Part shown: positions 12,801-23,217 of the stretch, one piece after another
How positions within the stretch are numbered: position 1 is the stretch's first letter
How the letters are laid out: every line of letters starts with the position of its first letter
From: Steinernema hermaphroditum
Lineage: Eukaryota > Nematoda > Chromadorea > Rhabditida > Steinernematidae
NCBI GenBank assembly: GCA_030435675.1
Contig: CM059624.1
Location: 285,218 to 349,217 of the forward strand
DNA: 64,000 nt
Reading direction: 5' to 3'
The notes under the pieces: generated by a model
The model's input: the letters and a program-made list of their open reading frames with translations, nothing else
What the model was told of the DNA's origin: nothing
The model's database searches: none
Program-made: the position numbers and the translations under genes

Positions 12801-14563
12801 AGTTCTACAAGATCCAATCATAAAAATGCTATGGTACTTTGGAGCAGGAGGGTCAGATGCAGAGCTTTTGGTATGAGCAAGGGCCCTGCTGTCTCGAATT
12901 GAAAGTTTTGCAGGAAACTAAGATAGTCCACAGTAAATCCAGCGGGAGTAGGCGCGTTCGATCAGGCTCGTGCAGTTCTACAAGATCCAATCATAAAAAT
13001 GCTATGGTACTTTGGAGCAGGAGGGTCAGATGCAGAGCTTTTGGTATGAGCAAGGGCCCTGCTGTCTCGAATTGAAAGTTTTGCAGGAAACTAAGATAGT
13101 CCACAGTAATCCCAACGGGAGTAGGCGCGTTCGATCAGGCTCGTGCAGTTCTACAAGATCCAATCATAAAAATGCTATGGTACTTTGGAGCAGGAGGGTC
13201 AGATGCAGAGCTTTTGGTATGAGCAAGGGCCCTGCTGTCTCGAATTGAAAGTTTTGCAGGAAACTAAGATAGTCCACAGTAATCCCAACGGGAGTAGGCG
13301 CGTTCGATCAGGCTCGTGCAGTTCTACAAGATCCAATCATAAAAATGCTATGGTACTTTGGAGCAGGAGGGTCAGATGCAGAGCTTTTGGTATGAGCAAG
13401 GGCCCTGCTGTCTCGAATTGAAAGTTTTGCAGGAAACTAAGATAGTCCACAGTAAATCCAACGGGAGTAGGCGCGTTCGATCAGGCTCGTGCAGTTCTAC
13501 AAGATCCAATCATAAAAATGCTATGGTACTTTGGAGCAGGAGGGTCAGATGCAGAGCTTTTGGTATGAGCAAGGGCCCTGCTGTCTCGAATTGAAAGTTT
13601 TGCAGGAAACTAAGATAGTCCACAGTAAATCCAACGGGAGTAGGCGCGTTCGATCAGGCTCGTGCAGTTCTACAAGATCCAATCATAAAAATGCTATGGT
13701 ACTTTGGAGCAGGAGGGTCAGATGCAGAGCTTTTGGTATGAGCAAGGGCCCTGCTGTCTCGAATTGAAAGTTTTGCAGGAAACTAAGATAGTCCACAGTA
13801 ATCCCAACGGGAGTAGGCGCGTTCGATCAGGCTCGTGCAGTTCTACAAGATCCAATCATAAAAATGCTATGGTACTTTGGAGCAGGAGGGTCAGATGCAG
13901 AGCTTTTGGTATGAGCAAGGGCCCTGCTGTCTCGAATTGAAAGTTTTGCAGGAAACTAAGATAGTCCACAGTAAATCCCAACGGGAGTAGGCGCGTTCGA
14001 TCAGGCTCGTGCAGTTCTACAAGATCCAATCATAAAAATGCTATGGTACTTTGGAGCAGGAGGGTCAGATGCAGAGCTTTTGGTATGAGCAAGGGCCCTG
14101 CTGTCTCGAATTGAAAGTTTTGCAGGAAACTAAGATAGTCCACAGTAAATCCCAACGGGAGTAGGCGCGTTCGATCAGGCTCGTGCAGTTCTACAAGATC
14201 CAATCATAAAAATGCTATGGTACTTTGGAGCAGGAGGGTCAGATGCAGAGCTTTTGGTATGAGCAAGGGCCCTGCTGTCTCGAATTGAAAGTTTTGCAGG
14301 AAACTAAGATAGTCCACAGTAATCCCAACGGGAGTAGGCGCGTTCGATCAGGCTCGTGCAGTTCTACAAGATCCAATCATAAAAATGCTATGGTACTTTG
14401 GAGCAGGAGGGTCAGATGCAGAGCTTTTGGTATGAGCAAGGGCCCTGCTGTCTCGAATTGAAAGTTTTGCAGGAAACTAAGATAGTCCACAGTAAATCCA
14501 ACGGGAGTAGGCGCGTTCGATCAGGCTCGTGCAGTTCTACAAGATCCAATCCATAAAAATGCT

Positions 14564-14908
14564 ATGGTGCTTTGGAGCAAGAAGGGTCAGCTGCAGAGCT
14601 TTTGGTATGAGCAAGGGCCACTGCTGTCTCGAATTGAAAGCTTTGCAGGAAACTAAGATAGTCCACAGTAAATCCAGCGGGAATAGGCGCGTTTGATCAG
14701 GCTCGTGCAGTTCCTCTAAGATCCAATCATAAAAATGCTATGGTACTTTGGAGCAGAAGGGTCAGCTGCAGAGCTTTTGGTATGAGCGGGGGCCCTGCTG
14801 TTTTCGAATTGAAAGTTTTGCAGGAAGCTAAGATAGTCCACGAGTAAATCCAGCGGGAATAGGCGCGTTCGATCAGGCTCGTGCAGTTCTACAAGATCCA
14901 ATCATAAA
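14564..14908 (+). repeat. Diverged class C monomers at contig end
   Basis: The last two monomers before the gap accumulate many changes absent from the preceding 60 or so: GTGCTTTGGAGCAAGAAGGG, GTCAGCTGCAG (CTGCAG in place of ATGCAG), GGCCACTGCTG, GAAAGCTTTGCAGG, AGCGGGAATAGG, GCGTTTGATC, TTCCTCTAAGATCC, GAGCGGGGGCCC, TGTTTTCGAATTG, GGAAGCTAAG and CCACGAGTAAATCC. The class C head is still recognisable. Either this is a true, less homogenised array edge or the consensus is poorer where read support ends. Confidence 0.85.
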
Positions 14909-15408
14909 NNNNNNNNNNNNNNNNNNNNNNNNNNNNNNNNNNNNNNNNNNNNNNNNNNNNNNNNNNNNNNNNNNNNNNNNNNNNNNNNNNNNNNNNNNNN
15001 NNNNNNNNNNNNNNNNNNNNNNNNNNNNNNNNNNNNNNNNNNNNNNNNNNNNNNNNNNNNNNNNNNNNNNNNNNNNNNNNNNNNNNNNNNNNNNNNNNNN
15101 NNNNNNNNNNNNNNNNNNNNNNNNNNNNNNNNNNNNNNNNNNNNNNNNNNNNNNNNNNNNNNNNNNNNNNNNNNNNNNNNNNNNNNNNNNNNNNNNNNNN
15201 NNNNNNNNNNNNNNNNNNNNNNNNNNNNNNNNNNNNNNNNNNNNNNNNNNNNNNNNNNNNNNNNNNNNNNNNNNNNNNNNNNNNNNNNNNNNNNNNNNNN
15301 NNNNNNNNNNNNNNNNNNNNNNNNNNNNNNNNNNNNNNNNNNNNNNNNNNNNNNNNNNNNNNNNNNNNNNNNNNNNNNNNNNNNNNNNNNNNNNNNNNNN
15401 NNNNNNNN
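14909..15408. other. Assembly gap, 500 N
   Basis: A second run of exactly 500 N, the same placeholder size as the first. Class C monomers stop here and classes A and B begin. The AGTAATCCCAACGGG middle allele of the class C contig continues into the first monomers of the right contig, which mildly supports adjacency. Confidence 0.98.
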
Positions 15409-18362
15409 GAGCAGGAGGGTCAGATGCAGAACTCTTTGTATGAACAAGGGCCCTATCTGTCTCGAATTGAAAGTTTTGCAGGAAACTAAGATAGTCCACA
15501 GTAATCCCAACGGGAGTAGGCGCGTTCGATCAGGCTCGTGCAGTTCTACAAGATCCAATCATAAAAATGCTATGGTACTTTGGAGCAGGAGGGTCAGATG
15601 CAGAACTCTTTGCATGAACAAGGGCCCTATCTGTCTCGAATTGAAAGTTTTGCAGGAAACTAAGATAGTCCACAGTAAATCCAACGAGAGTAGGCGCGTT
15701 CGATCAGGCTCGTGCAGTTCTACAAGATCCGATCATAAAAATGCTATGGTACTTTGGAGCAGGAGGGTCAGATGCAGAACTCTTTGTATGAACAAGGGCC
15801 CTATCTGTCTCGAATTGAAAGTTTTGCAGGAAACTAAGATAGTCCACAGGAAATCCAACGAGAGTAGGCGCGTTCGATCAGGCTCGTGCAGTTCTACAAG
15901 ATCCAATCATAAAAATGCTATGGTACTTTGGAGCAGGAGGGTCAGATGCAGAGCTCTTGGTGTGAGCAAGGGCCCTGCTGTCTCGAATTGAAAGTTTTGC
16001 AGGAAACTAAGATAGTCCACAGTAAACCCAACGGGAGTAGGCGCGTTCGATCAGGCTCGTGCAGTTCTACAAGATCCGAATCATAAAAATGCTATGGTAC
16101 TTTGGAGCAGGAGGGTCAGATGCAGATCTCTTTGCATGAACAAGGGCCCTATCTGTCTCGAATTGAAAGTTTTGCAGGAAACTAAGATAGTCCACAAGAA
16201 ATCCAACGAGAGTAGGCGCGTTCGATCAGGCTCGTGCAGTTCTACAAGATCCAATCATAAAAATGCTATGGTACTTTGGAGCAGGAGGGTCAGATGCAGA
16301 ACTCTTTGTATGAACAAGGGCCCTATCTGTCTCGAATTGAAAGTTTTGCAGGAAACTAAGATAGTCCACAGTAAATCCAACGAGAGTAGGCGCGTTCGAT
16401 CAGGCTCGTGCAGTTCTACAAGATCCGATCATAAAAATGCTATGGTACTTTGGAGCAGGAGGGTCAGATGCAGAACTCTTTGTATGAACAAGGGCCCTAT
16501 CTGTCTCGAATTGAAAGTTTTGCAGGAAACTAAGATAGTCCACAGAAAATCCAACGAGAGTAGGCGCGTTCGATCAGGCTCGTGCAGTTCTACAAGATCC
16601 GATCATAAAAATGCTATGGTACTTTGGAGCAGGAGGGTCAGATGCAGAACTCTTTGTATGAACAAGGGCCCTATCTGTCTCGAATTGAAAGTTTTGCAGG
16701 AAACTAAGATAGTCCACAGTAGAAATCCAACGAGAGTAGGCGCGTTCGATCAGGCTCGTGCAGTTCTACAAGATCCAATCATAAAAATGCTATGGTACTT
16801 TGGAGCAGGAGGGTCAGATGCAGAGCTCTTGGTGTGAGCAAGGGCCCTGCTGTCTCGAATTGAAAGTTTTGCAGGAAACTAAGATAGTCCACAGGAAATC
16901 CAACGAGAGTAGGCGCGTTCGATCAGGCTCGTGCAGTTCTACAAGATCCGAATCATAAAAATGCTATGGTACTTTGGAGCAGGAGGGTCAGATGCAGAAC
17001 TCTTTGCATGAACAAGGGCCCTATCTGTCTCGAATTGAAAGTTTTGCAGGAAACTAAGATAGTCCACAGTAATCCCAACGGGAGTAGGCGCGTTCGATCA
17101 GGCTCGTGCAGTTCTACAAGATCCAATCATAAAAATGCTATGGTACTTTGGAGCAGGAGGGTCAGATGCAGAACTCTTTGTATGAACAAGGGCCCTATCT
17201 GTCTCGAATTGAAAGTTTTGCAGGAAACTAAGATAGTCCACAGTAATCCCAACGGGAATAGGCGCGTTCGATCAGGCTCGTGCAGTTCTACAAGATCCAA
17301 TCATAAAAATGCTATGGTACTTTGGAGCAGGAGGGTCAGATGCAGAACTCTTTGCATGAACAAGGGCCCTATCTGTCTCGAATTGAAAGTTTTGCAGGAA
17401 ACTAAGATAGTCCACAGTAAATCCAACGAGAGTAGGCGCGTTCGATCAGGCTCGTGCAGTTCTACAAGATCCAATCATAAAAATGCTATGGTACTTTGGA
17501 GCAGGAGGGTCAGATGCAGAACTCTTTGCATGAACAAGGGCCCTATCTGTCTCGAATTGAAAGTTTTGCAGGAAACTAAGATAGTCCACAGTAAATCCAA
17601 CGAGAGTAGGCGCGTTCGATCAGGCTCGTGCAGTTCTACAAGATCCGATCATAAAAATGCTATGGTACTTTGGAGCAGGAGGGTCAGATGCAGAACTCTT
17701 GGTGCATGAACAAGGGCCCTATCTGTCTCGAATTGAAAGTTTTGCAGGAAACTAAGATAGTCCACAGTAATCCCAACGGGAGTAGGCGCGTTCGATCAGG
17801 CTCGTGCAGTTCTACAAGATCCAATCATAAAAATGCTATGGTACTTTGGAGCAGGAGGGTCAGATGCAGAACTCTTGGTGCATGAACAAGGGCCCTATCT
17901 GTCTCGAATTGAAAGTTTTGCAGGAAACTAAGATAGTCCACAGTAAACCCAACGGGAGTAGGCGCGTTCGATCAGGCTCGTGCAGTTCTACAAGATCCAA
18001 TCATAAAAATGCTATGGTACTTTGGAGCAGGAGGGTCAGATGCAGAACTCTTTGCATGAACAAGGGCCCTATCTGTCTCGAATTGAAAGTTTTGCAGGAA
18101 ACTAAGATAGTCCACAGTAAATCCAACGAGAGTAGGCGCGTTCGATCAGGCTCGTGCAGTTCTACAAGATCCGATCATAAAAATGCTATGGTACTTTGGA
18201 GCAGGAGGGTCAGATGCAGAACTCTTTGCATGAACAAGGGCCCTATCTGTCTCGAATTGAAAGTTTTGCAGGAAACTAAGATAGTCCACAGTAAATCCAA
18301 CGAGAGTAGGCGCGTTCGATCAGGCTCGTGCAGTTCTACAAGATCCGAATCATAAAAATGCT
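15409..18362 (+). repeat. Class B, 174-bp-rich subarray
   Basis: About 17 monomers, mostly B heads (TTTGCATGAAC or TTTGTATGAAC) with full GGGCCC plus TATCTG, hence 174 bp. Class A heads interrupt near 15950 and 16825. Middle alleles AGTAAATCCAACGAG, AGTAATCCCAACGGG, AGGAAATCC, ACAAGAAATCC and a unique CAGTAGAAATCC (near 16717) are mixed. GATCCGAATC tails, one base longer, occur near 16075, 16946 and 18345. A head AGATCTCTTTGCATG near 16123 creates a BglII site. Confidence 0.9.
17662..18013 (+). repeat. Two A/B recombinant-head monomers (176 bp)
   Basis: Two adjacent monomers have the head GAACTCTTGGTGCATGAAC. Its left half is the TTGGTG of class A and its right half the GCATGAAC of class B, with two bases more than either parent. 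That is what a misaligned exchange at the shared TG would leave. The same head recurs once more at about 30536. Confidence 0.8.
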
Positions 18363-20615
18363 ATGGTACTTTGGAGCAGGAGGGTCAGATGCAGAACTCT
18401 TTGCATGAACAAGGCCCTATCTGTCTCGAATTGAAAGTTTTGCAGGAAACTAAGATAGTCCACAGGAAATCCAACGAGAGTAGGCGCGTTCGATCAGGCT
18501 CGTGCAGTTCTACAAGATCCAATCATAAAAATGCTATGGTACTTTGGAGCAGGAGGGTCAGATGCAGAGCTCTTGGTGTGAGCAAGGGCCCTGCTGTCTC
18601 GAATTGAAAGTTTTGCAGGAAACTAAGATAGTCCACAGTAATCCCAACGGGAATAGGCGCGTTCGATCAGGCTCGTGCAGTTCTACAAGATCCGATCATA
18701 AAAATGCTATGGTACTTTGGAGCAGGAGGGTCAGATGCAGAACTCTTTGCATGAACAAGGCCCTATCTGTCTCGAATTGAAAGTTTTGCAGGAAACTAAG
18801 ATAGTCCACAAGAAATCCAACGAGAGTAGGCGCGTTCGATCAGGCTCGTGCAGTTCTACAAGATCCAATCATAAAAATGCTATGGTACTTTGGAGCAGGA
18901 GGGTCAGATGCAGAGCTCTTGGTGTGAGCAAGGGCCCTGCTGTCTCGAATTGAAAGTTTTGCAGGAAACTAAGATAGTCCGCAGGAAATCCAACGAGAGT
19001 AGGCGCGTTCGATCAGGCTCGTGCAGTTCTACACGATCCAATCATAAAAATGCTATGGTACTTTGGAGCAGGAGGGTCAGATGCAGAACTCTTTGTATGA
19101 ACAAGGGCCCTATCTGTCTCGAATTGAAAGTTTTGCAGGAAACTAAGATAGTCCACAGTAATCCCAACGGGAATAGGCGCGTTCGATCAGGTTTCTTGCA
19201 GTTCTACAAGATGGAATCATAAAAATGATATGGTACTTTGGAGCAGGAGGGTCAGATGCAGAGCTCTTGGTGTGAGCAAGGGCCCTGCTGTCTCGAATTG
19301 AAAGTTTTGCAGGAAACTAAGATAGTCCACAGGAAATCCAACGAGAGTAGGCGCGTTCGATCAGGCTCGTGCAGTTCTACAAGATCCAATCATAAAAATG
19401 CTATGGTACTTTGGAGCAGGAGGGTCAGATGCAGAACTCTTTGTATGAACAAGGCCCTATCTGTCTCGAATTGAAAGTTTTGCAGGAAACTAAGATAGTC
19501 CACAGTAATCCCAACGGGAATAGGCGCGTTCGATCAGGTTTCTTGCAGTTCTACAAGATGGAATCATAAAAATGATATGGTACTTTGGAGCAGGAGGGTC
19601 AGATGCAGAGCTCTTGGTGTGAGCAAGGGCCCTGCTGTCTCGAATTGAAAGTTTTGCAGGAAACTAAGATAGTCCACAGTAAACCCAACGAGAGTAGGCG
19701 CGTTCGATCAGGCTCGTGCAGTTCTACAAGATCCGATCATAAAAATGCTATGGTACTTTGGAGCAGGAGGGTCAGATGCGGAACTCTTTGCATGAACAAG
19801 GCCCTATCTGTCTCGAATTGAAAGTTTTGCAGGAAACTAAGATAGTCCACAAGAAATCCAACGAGAGTAGGCGCGTTCGATCAGGCTCGTGCAGTTCTAC
19901 ACGATCCAATCATAAAAATGCTATGGTACTTTGGAGCAGGAGGGTCAGATGCAGAGCTCTTGGTGTGAGCAAGGGCCCTGCTGTCTCGAATTGAAAGTTT
20001 TGCAGGAAACTAAGATAGTCCGCAGGAAATCCAACGAGAGTAGGCGCGTTCGATCAGGCTCGTGCAGTTCTACAAGATCCAATCATAAAAATGCTATGGT
20101 ACTTTGGAGCAGGAGGGTCAGATGCAGAACTCTTTGTATGAACAAGGCCCTATCTGTCTCGAATTGAAAGTTTTGCAGGAAACTAAGATAGTCCACAGTA
20201 ATCCCAACGGGAATAGGCGCGTTCGATCAGGTTTCTTGCAGTTCTACAAGATGGAATCATAAAAATGATATGGTACTTTGGAGCAGGAGGGTCAGATGCA
20301 GAGCTCTTGGTGTGAGCAAGGGCCCTGCTGTCTCGAATTGAAAGTTTTGCAGGAAACTAAGATAGTCCACAGTAAATCCAACGGGAGTAGGCGCGTTCGA
20401 TCAGGCTCGTGCAGTTCTACAAGATCCAATCATAAAAATGCTATGGTACTTTGGAGCAGGAGGGTCAGATGCAGAGCTCTTGGTGTGAGCAAGGGCCCTG
20501 CTGTCTCGAATTGAAAGTTTTGCAGGAAACTAAGATAGTCCACAGTAATCCCAACGGGAATAGGCGCGTTCGATCAGGCTCTTGCAGTTCTACAAGATGG
20601 AATCATAAAAATGAT
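18363..20615 (+). repeat. Mixed A/B subarray with GATCAGGTTTCTTGCAG variants
   Basis: About 13 monomers alternating class A heads with B heads. Three monomers (tails near 19190, 19535 and 20230) read GATCAGGTTTCTTGCAG in place of GATCAGGCTCGTGCAG, and all three also carry AGTAATCCCAACGGGAATAGG earlier, a GATGGAATC tail and ATGATATGG at the next junction. A related CTCTTGCAG version sits near 20580. CGCAGGAAATCC middles occur near 18980 and 20020. TACACGATCC tails occur near 19033 and 19900. Confidence 0.88.
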
Positions 20616-23217
20616 ATGGTACTTTGGAGCAGGAGGGTCAGATGCAGAACTCTTGGTGTGAGCAAGGGCCTATCTGTCTCGAATTGAAAGTTTTGCAGGA
20701 AACTAAGATAGTCCACAGGAAATCCAACGAGAGTAGGCGCGTTCGATCAGGCTCGTGCAGTTCTACAAGATCCAATCATAAAAATGCTATGGTACTTTGG
20801 AGCAGGAGGGTCAGATGCAGAGCTCTTGGTGTGAGCAAGGGCCCTGCTGTCTCGAATTGAAAGTTTTGCAGGAAACTAAGATAGTCCACAGGAAATCCAA
20901 CGAGAGTAGGCGCGTTCGATCAGGCTCGTGCAGTTCTACAAGATCCAATCATAAAAATGCTATGGTACTTTGGAGCAGGAGGGTCAGATGCAGAACTCTT
21001 GGTGTGAGCAAGGGCCCTGCTGTCTCGAATTGAAAGTTTTGCAGGAAACTAAGATAGTCCACAGTAATCCCAACGGGAATAGGCGCGTTCGATCAGGCTC
21101 GTGCAGTTCTACAAGATCCGATCATAAAAATGCTATGGTACTTTGGAGCAGGAGGGTCAGATGCAGAACTCTTTGCATGAACAAGGGCCCTATCTGTCTC
21201 GAATTGAAAGTTTTGCAGGAAACTAAGATAGTCCACAAGAAATCCAACGAGAGTAGGCGCGTTCGATCAGGCTCGTGCAGTTCTACAAGATCCAATCATA
21301 AAAATGCTATGGTACTTTGGAGCAGGAGGGTCAGATGCAGAACTCTTGGTGTGAGCAAGGGCCCTATCTGTCTCGAATTGAAAGTTTTGCAGGAAACTAA
21401 GATAGTCCACAGTAAATCCAACGAGAGTAGGCGCGTTCGATCAGGCTCGTGCAGTTCTACAAGATCCGATCATAAAAATGCTATGGTACTTTGGAGCAGG
21501 AGGGTCAGATGCAGAACTCTTTGTATGATCAAGGGCCCTATCTGTCTCGAATTGAAAGTTTTGCAGGAAACTAAGATAGTCCACAGGAAATCCAACGAGA
21601 GTAGGCGCGTTCGATCAGGCTCGTGCAGTTCTACAAGATCCGATCATAAAAATGCTATGGTACTTTGGAGCAGGAGGGTCAGATGCAGAACTCTTTGTAT
21701 GAACAAGGGCCCTATCTGTCTCGAATTGAAAGTTTTGCAGGAAACTAAGATAGTCCACAGGAAATCCAACGAGAGTAGGCGCGTTCGATCAGGCTCGTGC
21801 AGTTCTACAAGATCCAATCATAAAAATGCTATGGTACTTTGGAGCAGGAGGGTCAGATGCAGAGCTCTTGGTGTGAGCAAGGGCCCTGCTGTCTCGAATT
21901 GAAAGTTTTGCAGGAAACTAAGATAGTCCACAGGAAATCCAACGAGAGTAGGCGCGTTCGATCAGGCTCGTGCAGTTCTACAAGATCCAATCATAAAAAT
22001 GCTATGGTACTTTGGAGCAGGAGGGTCAGATGCAGAACTCTTGGTGTGAGCAAGGGCCCTGCTGTCTCGAATTGAAAGTTTTGCAGGAAACTAAGATAGT
22101 CCACAGTAAAACCAACGGGAGTAGGCGCGTTCGATCAGGCTCGTGCAGTTCTACAAGATCCAATCATAAAAATGCTATGGTACTTTGGAGCAGGAGGGTC
22201 AGATGCAGAACTCTTGGTGTGAGCAAGGGCCCTGCTGTCTCGAATTGAAAGTTTTGCAGGAAACTAAGATAGTCCACAGTAATCCCAACGGGAGTAGGCG
22301 CGTTCGATCAGGCTCGTGCAGTTCTACAAGATCCAATCATAAAAATGCTATGGTACTTTGGAGCAGGAGGGTCAGATGCAGAACTCTTGGTGTGAGCAAG
22401 GGCCCTGCTGTCTCGAATTGAAAGTTTTGCAGGAAACTAAGATAGTCCACAGTAAATCCAACGAGAGTAGGCGCGTTCGATCAGGCTCGTGCAGTTCTAC
22501 AAGATCCAATCATAAAAATGCTATGGTACTTTGGAGCAGGAGGGTCAGATGCAGAACTCTTGGTGTGAGCAAGGGCCCTGCTGTCTCGAATTGAAAGTTT
22601 TGCAGGAAACTAAGATAGTCCACAGTAATCCCAACGGGAGTAGGCGCGTTCGATCAGGCTCGTGCAGTTCTACAAGATCCAATCATAAAAATGCTATGGT
22701 ACTTTGGAGCAGGAGGGTCAGATGCAGAACTCTTGGTGTGAGCAAGGGCCCTGCTGTCTCGAATTGAAAGTTTTGCAGGAAACTAAGATAGTCCACAGGA
22801 AATCCAACGAGAGTAGGCGCGTTCGATCAGGCTCGTGCAGTTCTACAAGATCCAATCATAAAAATGCTATGGTACTTTGGAGCAGGAGGGGTCAGATGCA
22901 GAACTCTTTGTATGAACAAGGGCCCTATCTGTCTCGAATTGAAAGTTTTGCAGGAAACTAAGATAGTCCACAGTAATCCCAACGGGAATAGGCGCGTTCG
23001 ATCAGGCTCGTGCAGTTCTACAAGATCCAATCATAAAAATGCTATGGTACTTTGGAGCAGGAGGGTCAGATGCAGAACTCTTTGCATGAACAAGGGCCCT
23101 ATCTGTCTCGAATTGAAAGTTTTGCAGGAAACTAAGATAGTCCACAAGAAATCCAAAGAGAGTAGGCGCGTTCGATCAGGCTCGTGCAGTTCTACAAGAT
23201 CCAATCATAAAAATGCT
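20616..23217 (+). repeat. Subarray rich in A/B hybrid heads
   Basis: About 15 monomers. The head GAACTCTTGGTGTGAGC (B left half, A right half) predominates, including a run from about 22004 to 22868. Middles vary among AGTAATCCC, AGGAAATCC, AGTAAATCC and a single AGTAAAACC near 22108. One B head reads GTATGATCAAGGG (near 21527). A 175-bp GAGGGGTCAG monomer lies at 22869-23043. Confidence 0.88.
22523..23043 (+). repeat. Three-monomer cassette, copy 1
   Basis: Two hybrid-head monomers, the first with an AGTAATCCC middle and the second with AGGAAATCC, are followed by a 175-bp monomer with GAGGGGTCAG, TTTGTATGAAC and GGGCCCTATCTG. The same order recurs at 28242, 59060 and 62809. Outside the left contig, the GAGGGGTCAG plus GTATGAACAAGGGCCC combination is found only in these cassettes. 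Confidence 0.8.

Larger units (their letters stand above)
8682..14563 (+). repeat. Class C subarray, right part
   Basis: About 34 further class C monomers of the same kind as the left part. Local oddities are an extra C at GGCTCCTGCTG near 9080, the second 9-bp head deletion at 9721, a GGGGGCCC run near 10973, a TTTTGTATGATGAGGGGG head near 12350, and an AGCGGGAG middle allele at about 12422 and 12941, three monomers (519 bp) apart. From 12485 the order of middle alleles repeats as a trimer (AATCCC, AATCCC, AAATCC). Confidence 0.95.

Noticed and set aside
3456..14908. CRISPR array
   Set aside because: The repeat unit is 173 bp with no unique spacers and no associated genes; it is a continuous tandem array.
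14873..15558. Reverse-strand open frames spanning the second N gap
   Set aside because: Same reason: they consist mainly of 500 N plus satellite ends.
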